Assembly (NCBI GenBank): GCA_003212925.1
Contig: QCOL01000002.1
Span: 1-64,000 of the forward strand
DNA: 64,000 nucleotides
Direction of reading: 5' to 3'
Source of the DNA: Pelagibacteraceae bacterium AG-430-P08
Lineage (GTDB): Bacteria > Pseudomonadota > Alphaproteobacteria > Pelagibacterales > Pelagibacteraceae
Every line of letters begins with the position of its first letter. The stretch's first letter is position 1. The position numbers were made by a program, and so were the translations under genes. The notes beneath the pieces are model-generated. The model did no database searches, was not told the origin of the DNA, and worked only from the letters and a program-made list of their open reading frames with translations. Positions 18,373-29,596 of this stretch are shown piece after piece.

Positions 18373-20544
18373 ATGGAGAACAAAAAAATAAAACTAACAA
18401 TATCAGGGAAACCCAAAAAGCCTTTAAATAATTTTGAGTCTCCTAAGCCACATTCAAGAAAGCCAGTCTCGTCTAGCAAACCCCAAAATAGATTTAATAA
18501 GAAAGGGAGTTCTTTTAGACCAAATAAGCCTTTATTTTCGTCAAAAAAACAATCAATACCGAATGACTTTGAAAAAAGAAAACTTGCAGAACAAAGGGCT
18601 ACTAGAAGATTAAAAGATGAAGGAAGTTTAAAAGATAAAAAAGTTAAACTAGGAACTAAAAAGAGAGAGATAAAATTAACCGTTTCCAGAGCGCTGAGTG
18701 ACGAGATAGAGGCAAGGGAAAGAAGTTTAGCATCAGTTAAGAGAGCAAGAGAAAAAGAGAATAAAAATCTAAACAAAAATATTAATAAAGAGGATTTAAA
18801 GCCGGTAAAAAGAGATGTGGACATTCCTGAGGCAATTACAGTTAGAGAATTAGCAAATAGAATGGCAGAACAATCAAGCAATGTGATCAAATATCTTTTT
18901 GGAATGGGTGTAACTGTTACAATAAATCAGACGTTAGCTGCTGATACAGCAGAGTTTTTAGTTAAAGAATTTGGCCATAATCCGATTAGAGAGGAAAAAG
19001 CTGAGGAAATAATTCAAAAGAAAAAAGCATCAAAGACTGAAAATTTAAGAAACAGACCTCCAATTATTACTGTAATGGGTCATGTAGATCATGGTAAAAC
19101 TTCATTATTAGATGTTTTAAGAAGCGCGAATGTTGTTTCCGGCGAGTTTGGTGGAATAACTCAACACATAGGAGCATATCAAATTGAAGGTCAGGGAAAT
19201 AAATTAACATTCATTGATACTCCAGGTCATGCTGCATTTACAGAAATGAGAGCAAGAGGATCAAAACTGACTGACGTAGTGGTCTTAGTAGTTGCTGCAG
19301 ATGATGGTGTTAAACCTCAGACTATTGAGTCAATTAAACATGCTAAAGCTGCAAACGTACCGATTGTTGTTGCAATTAATAAGTGTGATCTTCCTGAGGC
19401 TGATCCTCAAAAGATTAAAAATCAATTGCTGGAACATGAATTAATCGCAGAAGATTTATCAGGTGATACTTTAATGGTAGAAATTTCAACAAAAACAAAA
19501 AAGAATTTAGACAAATTAATTGAGTCAATAATACTTCAGGCTGAAATTTTAGATCTTAAAACAGATTATGAGTCCAAAGCTACTGGTATAGTTTTAGAGT
19601 CAAAAATTGATACTGGTAGAGGTCCAGTTGTTAGCATAGTTGTTACAAGTGGAACACTCAAAAAAGGAGATTTTTTTGTAAGTGGTTTAAAATGGGGAAA
19701 AATAAGAGCAATAATAAATGATAAAGGTCAAAATATAAATGAAGCATTTCCATCTACACCTGTTGAAGTTTTAGGGATAAATGGTGCATCAAAAGCGGGA
19801 GATGATTTCATAGTGTTTGAAAATGAAAAAGAGGTAAAAACGTTAAGTGAGACCCGAGCTCAAGAAAAAAAAGAAGGTCAAAATCCACTTACATTTGCAA
19901 CACAAGAATCTGCGTTTTCTAATAATTCATCAAAAGAGCTAAATATGATAATTAAGTCTGACGTGCATGGTTCATCTGAAGCAATTAAAAATGCAATTAG
20001 TCAAATAAAACACGATGAGGTTAAGGCAAAAATAATTTTAGCTGACATTGGAATGGTAACAGAAACTGATGTAACATTAGCTAAGGCCTCTGATGCACTT
20101 TTAATAGCTTTTAATGTTAAACCTAGTAAAGAAGCAAAAAAGCTTGCAGAAAACGAAAATATAAAAATTTCTTCTTATAATATTATTTATGAGGTATTAG
20201 ACTTTATAAAACAAAGAATGTCGGGTTTGTTAACACCTGATGTTGAAGAAAAAATTACTGGAATAGCTCAAATTTTGGAAATTTTTAAAGTCTCTGGAGC
20301 AGGAAAGGTAGCTGGTTCAAAAGTTACTGAGGGTGAAATAAGTAGCTCATCAGATGTAAGGATTATTAGAGATGGAGCAATTATATACACAGGAAAAGTT
20401 TCAACGATATTTAGAGAAAAAAACCAAGTAAAGCAGGTTAGTGGTGGTCAAGAATGTGGAATAACAGTGAAAGATTATATGGATTTTCAAAAAAATGATA
20501 CTATTGAAGCTTTTAGTGTCACATCTACAGAGAGGTCAATTTAA
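18373..20544 (+). CDS. infB: Translation initiation factor IF-2
   Basis: This 723-residue GTPase delivers fMet-tRNA to the 30S subunit. The N-terminal 150 residues are basic and low-complexity but much shorter than in many Alphaproteobacteria, where IF-2 often exceeds 850 residues. An IF2_N module lies at about 152-205. The G domain has GHVDHGKT at 236-243, DTPGH near 282-286 and NKCD near 336-339, followed by the beta-barrel and C-terminal fMet-tRNA-binding domains. ATG 18373 is preceded by GAG-rich sequence. The TAATG junction at 20542-20546 overlaps rbfA by 1 bp. Confidence 0.97.
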   Translation: MENKKIKLTISGKPKKPLNNFESPKPHSRKPVSSSKPQNRFNKKGSSFRPNKPLFSSKKQSIPNDFEKRKLAEQRATRRLKDEGSLKDKKVKLGTKKREIKLTVSRALSDEIEARERSLASVKRAREKENKNLNKNINKEDLKPVKRDVDIPEAITVRELANRMAEQSSNVIKYLFGMGVTVTINQTLAADTAEFLVKEFGHNPIREEKAEEIIQKKKASKTENLRNRPPIITVMGHVDHGKTSLLDVLRSANVVSGEFGGITQHIGAYQIEGQGNKLTFIDTPGHAAFTEMRARGSKLTDVVVLVVAADDGVKPQTIESIKHAKAANVPIVVAINKCDLPEADPQKIKNQLLEHELIAEDLSGDTLMVEISTKTKKNLDKLIESIILQAEILDLKTDYESKATGIVLESKIDTGRGPVVSIVVTSGTLKKGDFFVSGLKWGKIRAIINDKGQNINEAFPSTPVEVLGINGASKAGDDFIVFENEKEVKTLSETRAQEKKEGQNPLTFATQESAFSNNSSKELNMIIKSDVHGSSEAIKNAISQIKHDEVKAKIILADIGMVTETDVTLAKASDALLIAFNVKPSKEAKKLAENENIKISSYNIIYEVLDFIKQRMSGLLTPDVEEKITGIAQILEIFKVSGAGKVAGSKVTEGEISSSSDVRIIRDGAIIYTGKVSTIFREKNQVKQVSGGQECGITVKDYMDFQKNDTIEAFSVTSTERSI

Positions 20545-20912
20545 TGGCAGATAGAATAGGAAAAACAGTATCCCAAAGACAGCTGAGAGTAGGAGAGATG
20601 ATTAAACAGTCTTTAAGCATGATTTTTATTAGAAATGAGGCTAAGGTGCCGAATTTAGAAACTAATACTATAACAGTGACAGAGGTTAGAATGAGCTCAG
20701 ATTTGAAAATTGCTAAAGCATATGTTCTTCCATTGGGAGGAAAGAATGCTGAGGAAACGATTCAAGTTTTAAAGGAGTATTCATTTTTAATTAGAAAAAT
20801 TTTATCACAGAAGGTAGTTATGAAATTTTTACCAAAATTGCTTTTTAGAAAAGACGAGTCTTTTGAATATGCAGAAAAAATAGAGAACTTAATTAAACAA
20901 ACTAATAAATAG
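20544..20912 (+). CDS. rbfA: Ribosome-binding factor A
   Basis: This 122-residue KH-fold protein matures the 30S subunit by binding near the 5' helix of 16S rRNA. RQLRVGEMIKQSLSMIF at the N-terminus and TVTEVRMSSDLKIAKAYVLPLGG in the centre are the conserved blocks. It is translationally coupled to infB through a TAATG overlap. truB, which in many bacteria lies between rbfA and rpsO, is missing; rpsO begins 12 bp after the rbfA stop. Confidence 0.95.
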   Translation: MADRIGKTVSQRQLRVGEMIKQSLSMIFIRNEAKVPNLETNTITVTEVRMSSDLKIAKAYVLPLGGKNAEETIQVLKEYSFLIRKILSQKVVMKFLPKLLFRKDESFEYAEKIENLIKQTNK

Positions 20913-20924
20913 AAAGAAAATAGT

Positions 20925-21173
20925 ATGAATAAGAAGATACAAGAATTAGCAATTCATGATAAGGATACAGGCTCATCTGAAATACAGATTGCTTTGCTTA
21001 CAGAAAAAATTGAAAATCTCTCTAAACATATAAAACAATTCAAAAAAGATAAACACTCATCTGTTGGATTGTTGAGAGCAGTCAATAGAAGAAAAAAATT
21101 GTTAGAATACCTTAAGAAGAACAAAATGGATTCTTACAAAAATGTACTGTCGAAATTGAATTTAAGAAAATAG
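20925..21173 (+). CDS. rpsO: 30S ribosomal protein S15
   Basis: This 82-residue protein (usually 88-89) binds the central domain of 16S rRNA. DTGSSEIQIALLTEKIENLSKHI and the basic RAVNRRKKLLEYLKK segment are the family's conserved helices, and the shortening is at the N-terminus. It precedes pnp by 57 bp of unusual purine-rich sequence; the rpsO-pnp pairing is conserved in most Proteobacteria. Confidence 0.97.
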   Translation: MNKKIQELAIHDKDTGSSEIQIALLTEKIENLSKHIKQFKKDKHSSVGLLRAVNRRKKLLEYLKKNKMDSYKNVLSKLNLRK

Positions 21174-21176
21174 AAG

Positions 21177-21230
21177 TCAAGATAGATAGAACGGAATGGA
21201 ACGAAAAGAACGAAACGAAATGGAAATGAA
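21177..21230 (+). promoter_or_regulatory. Purine-only repetitive leader between rpsO and pnp
   Basis: The 57-base spacer is almost entirely A and G, with iterations of the motif GAACGAAA and GGAA(T/C)G and almost no T except in ATG triplets. Purine-rich SD-like runs (GGAA, GGAAATG) precede the pnp ATG. In E. coli the pnp leader holds a hairpin cut by RNase III for autocontrol; no such hairpin can be drawn here. A role as an unstructured ribosome or PNPase landing site is inference. Confidence 0.4.
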
Positions 21231-23303
21231 ATGTTTAAAGTACACAAAAAGGAAATTGAAGTAGCAGGAAAGAAGTTAAGTTTAGAAACAGGTAAAGTAG
21301 CAAGACAGGCAGACGGCGCAATAATCGCAACATGTGGTGAGACAGTCGTATTAGCAACAGTGGTGGGAGCAAAAAAAGTAAACCCTGATGTGGATTATTT
21401 TCCATTATCTGTAAATTACCAAGAAAAATATTATGCAGCTGGAAAAATCCCAGGTGGATATTTTAAAAGAGAAGCAAGACCAACTGAGAGTGAAACATTA
21501 ATCTCAAGATTAATTGATAGACCAATTAGACCTTTGTTTCCTGACGAATTTAAAAATGAAGTTCAGTTATTACCAACAGTAATTTCATACGATAAAGAAA
21601 ATGAACCAGATATTTTATCAATCACTGCTTCATCAGCAGCATTAGCTATATCAGGAATGCCATTTATGGGTCCGGTAGGAGCTTCAAGAGTTGGTTTTAT
21701 TGACGGTAAATATGTTTTAAACCCATCTAAAGCAGAATTAGAAAAATCAAAATTAGATTTAGTAGTAGCAGGTACTAAGGATGCTGTGCTTATGGTTGAA
21801 TCTGAGGCAAGTGGTTTAACGGAAGAAGAAATGCTAAATGCAGTAAAATTTGGACATGAGGGATTCGTTCCGGTAATTGAGATGATTGAGGAACTTGCAA
21901 AAGAATGTAGAAAGCCTGAGTGGACAGTTGAAAAAAAAGATCTATCTGAAGTTAAGAAAAAAATTGAAGAAACATTTACAGAAGATCTTAAAAAAGCTTT
22001 TGCCACAAAAGACAAACAAGATAGATCAAATCAAATTTCAGAGATTACTGATAAAGCTAAAAAACTTTATGAGGAAAATGAAAATTATTCCGATTTGGAT
22101 GTCAACTCACAGCTTAAAAATTTAGAGAAATCAATTGTAAGAACTGATATTTTAAAAAATAAAAACAGAATTGATGGTAGAGGTTTATCAGATGTAAGAT
22201 CAATTTCCTGTGAAGTTGGTGTTTTACCAAGAGCTCATGGTTCTGCATTGTTTACTAGAGGGGAGACCCAAGCGATTGTAGTTGCAACTTTAGGAACTTC
22301 GGATGACGAACAAAGAATTGAGAGTTTAGATGGATTACAAAGAGAACGATTTATGTTGCACTATAACTTCCCCCCTTTTTCAGTTGGAGAAACTGGAAGA
22401 ATTGGAACAGGTAGAAGAGAAATTGGTCATGGTAAATTAGCTTGGAGAGCAATTAATTCTTCTTTACCAACAAAAGAAGCATTTCCATATACATTTAGAG
22501 TAGTTTCAGAAATTACAGAGTCCAATGGCTCCTCTTCCATGGCTACCGTATGCGGAACATCATTGGCATTAATGGATGCTGGAGTGCCAATCAAAGAGCC
22601 AGTTGCTGGTATTGCAATGGGATTAATCAAAGAGGGTGAAGATTTTACTGTCCTATCAGACATTTTAGGTGATGAGGATCATTTAGGTGATATGGATTTT
22701 AAAGTAGCTGGAACTAAAGATGGAATAACTTCTCTTCAAATGGATATCAAAATTACAGGTATTACATTTGAAATTATGGAGCAGGCATTAAGTCAAGCTA
22801 AAGATGGAAGAGTTCATATTTTAGGTGAAATGAATAAAGCATTGTCAGCTTCACGAGCTGATGTTGGAAAACATACTCCTAAAATGGAAAAAATAAATGT
22901 TGATAAAAAAGATATTGCTGCTGTTATTGGAAAAGGTGGAGCAACAATTAGAGAAATAGTTGAGAAATCTGGTGCCAAAGTTGATGTAAATGATGAGGGA
23001 GTAGTAACTGTTGCGGCTCCAGACGAAGAGTCAAGAAACATTGCAATGCAAATGATTAAAGATATTACAGCAAAAGCTGAACTTAATAAGATTTATTCAG
23101 GCAAGGTTATGAAGATCATGGAGTTCGGCGCATTTGTTAATTTCTTAGGAAAACAAGATGGACTTGTTCATATTTCAGAGTTGGCAGATAAAAGAGTAGC
23201 TAAAGTTAATGATGTTGTTAAAGAGGGCGATGAAGTAAGAGTTAAAGTAATTGGTTTCGATAGAGGTAAAGTTAAATTATCTATAAAACAAGCTGCTGAG
23301 TAG
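21231..23303 (+). CDS. pnp: Polyribonucleotide nucleotidyltransferase (PNPase)
   Basis: This 690-residue 3'-5' phosphorolytic exoribonuclease has two RNase PH-like domains (about 1-225 and 310-540), a KH domain near 550-615 ([20 protein letters not shown]) and an S1 domain near 620-690 ([19 protein letters not shown]). [10 protein letters not shown] and the SMATVCG block of the second PH domain are intact. It follows rpsO; both PNPase and the Suv3-like helicase encoded at 49.8 kb could act in RNA decay. Length is normal. Confidence 0.98.
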   Translation: MFKVHKKEIEVAGKKLSLETGKVARQADGAIIATCGETVVLATVVGAKKVNPDVDYFPLSVNYQEKYYAAGKIPGGYFKREARPTESETLISRLIDRPIRPLFPDEFKNEVQLLPTVISYDKENEPDILSITASSAALAISGMPFMGPVGASRVGFIDGKYVLNPSKAELEKSKLDLVVAGTKDAVLMVESEASGLTEEEMLNAVKFGHEGFVPVIEMIEELAKECRKPEWTVEKKDLSEVKKKIEETFTEDLKKAFATKDKQDRSNQISEITDKAKKLYEENENYSDLDVNSQLKNLEKSIVRTDILKNKNRIDGRGLSDVRSISCEVGVLPRAHGSALFTRGETQAIVVATLGTSDDEQRIESLDGLQRERFMLHYNFPPFSVGETGRIGTGRREIGHGKLAWRAINSSLPTKEAFPYTFRVVSEITESNGSSSMATVCGTSLALMDAGVPIKEPVAGIAMGLIKEGEDFTVLSDILGDEDHLGDMDFKVAGTKDGITSLQMDIKITGITFEIMEQALSQAKDGRVHILGEMNKALSASRADVGKHTPKMEKINVDKKDIAAVIGKGGATIREIVEKSGAKVDVNDEGVVTVAAPDEESRNIAMQMIKDITAKAELNKIYSGKVMKIMEFGAFVNFLGKQDGLVHISELADKRVAKVNDVVKEGDEVRVKVIGFDRGKVKLSIKQAAE

Positions 23304-23313
23304 ATAAAAAATT

Positions 23314-23433
23314 ATGGAGATATTTATTTTTTTAGTTTGTTTAGTATTTGTGATTTATTATCTGTTTAGGCCTACTTCCAAACAGGAAAAAGATCGATTC
23401 AATGATAAAAGTAATTGGCGGGGTGGGTTTTAA
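23314..23433 (+). CDS. Small single-pass membrane protein, 39 residues (hypothetical)
   Basis: An ATG at 23314, 10 bp after pnp, opens a 39-residue frame ending with TAA at 23431-23433. The N-terminal 18 residues (MEIFIFLVCLVFVIYYLF) form one strong transmembrane helix; the remainder is short, charged and ends KSNWRGGF. The frame fills most of the gap between pnp and convergent fabI, which in so compact a genome favours a real gene. No family is recognised. Confidence 0.5.
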   Translation: MEIFIFLVCLVFVIYYLFRPTSKQEKDRFNDKSNWRGGF

Positions 23434-23441
23434 TAAAAAAT

Positions 23442-24227
23442 TTAACTTATATTTTTAGGATCTGGCATTCCAACCTTATTATATCCGGCATCTACATAGT
23501 GGATTTCACCTGTTACACCATTCGCAAGTTCACTAAGCAAATATAATGCTGAATTTCCAACATCATGGATATCTACATTTCTCTTAAGGAAAGAGTGGTC
23601 TTCATTCCATTTATATAGGAATTTCGCATCTCCAATAGCAGAGGCTGCTAACGTTTTAATAGGTCCCGCGCTTATTGCATTTACTCTCATGCCTTTAGCA
23701 CCCAAATCTCTAGCTAGGTATTTAACACTAGCCTCTAAAGCTGACTTGCAAACACCCATAACATTATAATTTGGAATTGCCTTAGTAGACTCGTAAGTTA
23801 AAGTTAATAAACTTCCACCTTGCTTCATCACCTTTGAAGCTTCTTTTGCGACTTCAGTAAAAGAAAAACACGAAATTAACATACTTCTTAAAAAGTTTTC
23901 TCTAGTAGTATTTAGATATTCACCTGACAATTCTGACTTATCAGAAAAAGCAACTGCATGAACTACAAAATCAATTTCCCCCCATTGAGATTTGATATCT
24001 TCAAATAATTTTACAACTTCTTCTTTTTTTTCAACATCACAACTAAATGTTACTTTTGAATTTAATTTTTCTGCTAAAGGTATTACTCTTTTTTTAAGAG
24101 CGTCACCTAAATATGTAAATGCTAATTCAGCACCTGCTTCAGCTAATTTTTGAGAGATTCCCCAGGCAATAGATCTTTCATTGGCGACACCCATTATCAA
24201 TCCTTTTTTACCTTTCATTAAACTCAT
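23442..24227 (-). CDS. fabI: Enoyl-[acyl-carrier-protein] reductase (NADH)
   Basis: This 261-residue SDR-fold enzyme carries out the last reduction of each fatty-acid elongation cycle. MGVANERSIAWGIS near the N-terminus is the FabI nucleotide-binding loop, and the active-site Tyr/Lys region reads NYNVMGVCKSALEASVKYLA, followed by RVNAISAGPIKTLAA. It is third in the fabA-fabB-fabI operon, 2 bp after fabB. This trio divergent from irr is a standard alphaproteobacterial arrangement. Confidence 0.97.
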   Translation of the reverse strand: MSLMKGKKGLIMGVANERSIAWGISQKLAEAGAELAFTYLGDALKKRVIPLAEKLNSKVTFSCDVEKKEEVVKLFEDIKSQWGEIDFVVHAVAFSDKSELSGEYLNTTRENFLRSMLISCFSFTEVAKEASKVMKQGGSLLTLTYESTKAIPNYNVMGVCKSALEASVKYLARDLGAKGMRVNAISAGPIKTLAASAIGDAKFLYKWNEDHSFLKRNVDIHDVGNSALYLLSELANGVTGEIHYVDAGYNKVGMPDPKNIS

Positions 24228-24229
24228 AA

Positions 24230-25441
24230 TTAAATCTTTTCAAAAATTAAAGCAGCATTAGTCCCACCAAAACCAAAACTATTTGACATAACTGTGTTTA
24301 AAGTTGTTCCAGTTTCTGTTTCTGCAACTATTGGGAATTTTTTAGCTTCCTCATCCATCTCGTTTATATTAGCTGAGCCAGCAATGAAATTATTTTTCAT
24401 CATAATCAAACAATAAATAGCCTCATGAACAGAAGCGGCGCCCAACGGATGACCTGATAAAGATTTTGTTGAACTTATTTTTGGAATATTGTCTCCAAAA
24501 GTATTTTTGACTGCATTTAGTTCTGTAATATCTCCGACCGGTGTAGATGTCCCATGGGTATTTATATAATCAATTTTATTTTTTGCTGTAGCCATTGCCA
24601 TATGCATACATCTTACAGCTCCTTCACCTGATGGTGCTACCATATCATATCCATCGGAGGTAGCTCCGTAACCGGTTAATTCTGAGTAAATTTTAGCTCC
24701 TCTAGCTTTAGCGTGTTCATATTCTTCAAGCACCAAAACCCCACCACCGCCAGCTATTACAAATCCGTCTCTAGTTTTGTCATAGGCTCTTGAAGCCTTT
24801 TCTGGTGTATCATTATATTTTGATGATAAAGCAGTCATAGCATCAAACATAGCAGTCATTGCCCAATGAATTTCTTCACTACCACCAGCAAATACAACAT
24901 CTTGTTTGCCCATTTGAATTAATTCCATAGAGTTTCCAATACAGTGTCCACTAGTTGCACAAGCAGAACTCATTGTGTAGTTTATTCCTTTAATTTTAAA
25001 AGGCACTGCAAGTGTTGCAGAAGCAGTACTAGCCATTGTTCTTGGAACAATAAATGGGCCCATTAATTTTGGAGTTTTAGCCCTAGTTTTATCTGCAGCC
25101 AAAATTACATTTTCGATAGAAGGACCTCCCGAACCCATTACAATTCCAGTTTTGAAATTACTAACCTCGTTTTCCTCTAAACCTGAGTCCTTAATTGCCT
25201 CTTTCATTGCAATATAATTATAAGCTGAGCCCGAACCCATAAATCTTATAGTTTTTCTATCAACATGATCTTCGAGTTTAATGTTAGGTTTTCCATGAAC
25301 GTGGCTTTTAAGATTATGTTCTTTATATTCTTCAGCAAAAGTAATTCCTGATTTTGAGTTTAAAAGAGATTGGTGGACTTCTTCTTGATTATTACCCAAA
25401 CAAGAAACAATACCTAATCCTGTAATTACCACTCTTCTCAT
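24230..25441 (-). CDS. fabB: 3-oxoacyl-[acyl-carrier-protein] synthase I
   Basis: This 403-residue condensing enzyme elongates fatty acids, including the cis-unsaturated intermediate made by FabA. The catalytic Cys is in [13 protein letters not shown] and the two His in [11 protein letters not shown] and [11 protein letters not shown], followed by the glycine-rich [14 protein letters not shown] end. The start codon shares one base with the fabA stop region (25441), so the two are translationally coupled. Confidence 0.97.
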   Translation of the reverse strand: MRRVVITGLGIVSCLGNNQEEVHQSLLNSKSGITFAEEYKEHNLKSHVHGKPNIKLEDHVDRKTIRFMGSGSAYNYIAMKEAIKDSGLEENEVSNFKTGIVMGSGGPSIENVILAADKTRAKTPKLMGPFIVPRTMASTASATLAVPFKIKGINYTMSSACATSGHCIGNSMELIQMGKQDVVFAGGSEEIHWAMTAMFDAMTALSSKYNDTPEKASRAYDKTRDGFVIAGGGGVLVLEEYEHAKARGAKIYSELTGYGATSDGYDMVAPSGEGAVRCMHMAMATAKNKIDYINTHGTSTPVGDITELNAVKNTFGDNIPKISSTKSLSGHPLGAASVHEAIYCLIMMKNNFIAGSANINEMDEEAKKFPIVAETETGTTLNTVMSNSFGFGGTNAALIFEKI

Positions 25442-25941
25442 TATTTAAATAATCCTACTTTTAAACTATCTGCTGAATAAATTTTTTTTCCATCAGCCAA
25501 TACCACTCCATTAGCTAGACCAACAGTTGTTCCACCTGGAGACATAATTTTTTTCATATCAATTTCATACGTTACCAGTTTAATGTTTTGTAATACTTCG
25601 CCTGTGAACTTTACCGTTCCAACTCCTAATGCCCTTCCTTTTCCAGGATTTCCTATCCAGCCTAGATAAAACCCAACTAATTGCCACATAGCATCTAATC
25701 CTAAACATCCTGGCATAACAGGATCTTCTTTAAAGTGACAATCAAAAAACCAAAGATCATTTTTAATATCTAACTCAGCTTTTAATAAACCTTTTTTAAA
25801 AGCTCCCTTGTCGTCATTTATTTCTGTAATTCTATCAAACATAAGCATTGGTGGAAGAGGTAATTTGGCGTTACCAGGACCAAATAGTTTCCCTTCACCG
25901 CAATTTATTAGTTCATCGTATGAGTAAGAGTTTTTTTTCAT
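25441..25941 (-). CDS. fabA: 3-hydroxydecanoyl-[acyl-carrier-protein] dehydratase/isomerase
   Basis: This 166-residue hotdog-fold enzyme dehydrates 3-hydroxydecanoyl-ACP and isomerises the product, opening the anaerobic route to unsaturated fatty acids. The active-site His is in [15 protein letters not shown] and the Asp in [16 protein letters not shown]. Length is typical. Together with FabB and FabI it makes the unsaturated branch complete. Its promoter must lie in the 94-bp gap shared with the divergent irr gene. Confidence 0.97.
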   Translation of the reverse strand: MKKNSYSYDELINCGEGKLFGPGNAKLPLPPMLMFDRITEINDDKGAFKKGLLKAELDIKNDLWFFDCHFKEDPVMPGCLGLDAMWQLVGFYLGWIGNPGKGRALGVGTVKFTGEVLQNIKLVTYEIDMKKIMSPGGTTVGLANGVVLADGKKIYSADSLKVGLFK

Positions 25942-26000
25942 AAAATTGAATACTCTTATTTACTTGATTTTATAACTATATAATATAATTATAATGCTTG

Positions 26001-26017
26001 TTTAGAATAATTTTAAC
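26001..26017 (+). promoter_or_regulatory. Putative Irr-type iron-control element in the fabA/irr intergenic region
   Basis: TTTAGAATAATTTTAAC matches the ICE-box pattern TTTAGAA-N3-TTCTAAA at all but two of its 14 defined positions and is an imperfect dyad. It lies 18 bp before the GTG start of the Irr-like gene, just downstream of two TATAAT-like hexamers (25984-25995). This position suits negative autoregulation of irr. Assignment is by eye against the known rhizobial consensus. Confidence 0.45.
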
Positions 26018-26035
26018 TAACAATTTGCTTAAAAA

Positions 26036-26434
26036 GTGAAATATATAGATAAATTAAGAAATTCTGGATTAAGACCCACCAAACAAAGGCTTCAGATATG
26101 CGAGGTTCTGTTTAATACTGAAAGAACATTTCATTTTACAATAAATGAGTTAGAGCAAAAAATTAAAGATAAAATAGATAACAAAATATCTTTAGCAACA
26201 ATCTATAATACAGTTCATGCTTTTGAAAAAAAAGGATATTTAAAGCAAATCCCTGTAAATTCAAACCAAACTTATTTTGACACAAACATCACTGATCATC
26301 ATCATTTTTATAATTTGAAAGATGGAAAGTTGATTGACCTAGAAAACTCCGATGTAGGACCTATAAACATTAAAAGAAAAATTGATGGGAAGAAAATCAA
26401 ATCCATTGAAGTTCTTGTCAAACTCGAAGATTAA
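26036..26434 (+). CDS. irr: Irr-like Fur-superfamily iron response regulator
   Basis: This 132-residue winged-helix regulator belongs to the Fur superfamily. Irr-specific traits are the NSGLRPTKQRLQI start, recognition-helix region SLATIYNTVHAFEKKG (about 52-67) and a triple His (H88-H90, DHHHF) in place of the Fur HHDH, matching the heme-binding His cluster of Irr. The CxxC zinc pair is absent, as is the N-terminal heme regulatory motif of Bradyrhizobium Irr. Irr represses or activates iron-use genes according to heme status. The start is GTG 26036. The position divergent from fabA-fabB-fabI is the usual place for irr in Alphaproteobacteria. Confidence 0.88.
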   Translation: MKYIDKLRNSGLRPTKQRLQICEVLFNTERTFHFTINELEQKIKDKIDNKISLATIYNTVHAFEKKGYLKQIPVNSNQTYFDTNITDHHHFYNLKDGKLIDLENSDVGPINIKRKIDGKKIKSIEVLVKLED

Positions 26435-26467
26435 TTTATCAATTTATTAAGCGTCATTATTAACCAA

Positions 26468-26496
26468 TTGACAGCTATTTAGAACCATTATAAAGT
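26468..26496 (+). promoter_or_regulatory. katG promoter overlapped by an Irr-type box
   Basis: A perfect -35 hexamer TTGACA (26468-26473) is followed 15 bp later by TATAAA (26489-26494), or 17 bp later by TAAAGT. TTTAGAACCATTATAAA (26478-26494) spans the spacer and -10 region and fits the ICE consensus TTTAGAA-N3-TTCTAAA with a single mismatch. A regulator bound here would block polymerase, so iron/heme-dependent repression by the adjacent Irr protein is a natural reading. GGGGAT before the katG ATG serves as ribosome-binding site. Confidence 0.55.
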
Positions 26497-26532
26497 GGAA
26501 TTCATACCAAATTAAACATGGGGATAGAATAA

Positions 26533-28682
<2,150 letters not shown>

Positions 28683-28705
28683 ATTTGAAAAAAAGATAAA
28701 GTTAT

Positions 28706-29302
28706 ATGGCAACAGCAAATTTTGAGGATTTTTACGAAGTTCCGAATCTAAATTTTGATATTTCAAAGTTAAAAGATGACTTAGATAAAATTTTGAAATT
28801 AAAAAAATTTAATACACCAGGTGTTACACATTTTGGTGCAATTCCATTAAACCAAATTCCAAACGATAAGAGCTCGATTGAAGGGAATAATATTAGAGGA
28901 AAATATTGGACAATTGCAGATGAAACTGGAAAAGAGGTTTCAAGAGATGTTGAAATAGATGAGTCTAAATATACACAATTAATACCCGAATTTGAAAATA
29001 CATACTTTGCAGAAGTTTACAAAGTTCTAAGCAAGAGATTTAAGTTGGGAAGGGTAAGGCTTTTATTAAAAGAGCCCAGATCAACTTTGAGTTGGCATAA
29101 AGATCCAGAATGCAGACTTCATGTGCCTATAATAACAAACAAAGGGTGTTCAATGGTCATAGAAAATGTTGCTAAACATTTACCTGCAGATGGGAAAGTT
29201 TGGATTACAAACAACACAAAATATCATAATTTTTTTAATGGAGGTGAACAGGCTAGAATACATCTAGTAGCATGTGTTCTTGAAAGTCCTTTCAAAAGCT
29301 GA
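28706..29302 (+). CDS. Aspartyl/asparaginyl beta-hydroxylase-like Fe(II)/2-oxoglutarate oxygenase
   Basis: This 198-residue cupin-like protein has the Asp/Asn hydroxylase core: an H-x-D pair in LSWHKDPECRLHVPI (about residues 130-145), the distal His in TKYHNFFNGGEQARIHLVAC, and the downstream Arg that binds 2-oxoglutarate. The bacterial substrate is unknown; relatives hydroxylate protein side chains or small molecules. It starts 23 bp after the katG remnant and shares a base with the DUF2061 gene (TGATG), so these two are coupled. The enzyme would need Fe(II), which suits an iron-controlled locus. Confidence 0.8.
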   Translation: MATANFEDFYEVPNLNFDISKLKDDLDKILKLKKFNTPGVTHFGAIPLNQIPNDKSSIEGNNIRGKYWTIADETGKEVSRDVEIDESKYTQLIPEFENTYFAEVYKVLSKRFKLGRVRLLLKEPRSTLSWHKDPECRLHVPIITNKGCSMVIENVAKHLPADGKVWITNNTKYHNFFNGGEQARIHLVACVLESPFKS

Positions 29303-29541
29303 TGGAAATAACCAAAGGTATTTTTCAAGCATCTCAAAATATTTATCAAAATAATAAAGGCTCTTTAATTAGAACTGTAGTTTATACAATTGGACACTTT
29401 GCAATAGCTATTACAGTTTTAATGATAGTAGCAGATGTTTCTTTTAAGATTGCTCTAACCGATGCCATTGTTGAACCAGTTGCAAATTCAATTTGGTATT
29501 TTATTTTAGATAAATGGTGGACAAGTAAGTCAAAAAAATAA
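29302..29541 (+). CDS. DUF2061 family small membrane protein
   Basis: This 79-residue protein resembles DUF2061 proteins: SLIRTVVYTIGHFAIAITVLMIVAD forms one transmembrane helix after a short amphipathic start, then FKIALTDAIVEPVANSIWYFILDKWW, a second hydrophobic stretch with the family's E-P-x(3-4)-Y/W-F pattern. The function is unknown. The ATG overlaps the stop of the hydroxylase-like gene by one base (TGATG). It ends in basic residues likely facing the cytoplasm. Confidence 0.75.
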   Translation: MEITKGIFQASQNIYQNNKGSLIRTVVYTIGHFAIAITVLMIVADVSFKIALTDAIVEPVANSIWYFILDKWWTSKSKK

Positions 29542-29596
29542 GAAGATTAAATACTTTTAAAAAAAAGCAATTAGTAATCATTCTCAAAAAAATTAT

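Noticed and set aside
18324-18890. 188-codon minus-strand frame opposite infB
   Set aside because: Ser/Leu/Phe-rich product typical of the reverse of Lys/Glu-rich coding; it is antisense to the IF-2 N-terminus and has no family features.
21563-22015. 150-codon minus-strand frame opposite pnp
   Set aside because: Shadow of the PNPase frame; low-complexity Ser/Ile composition.
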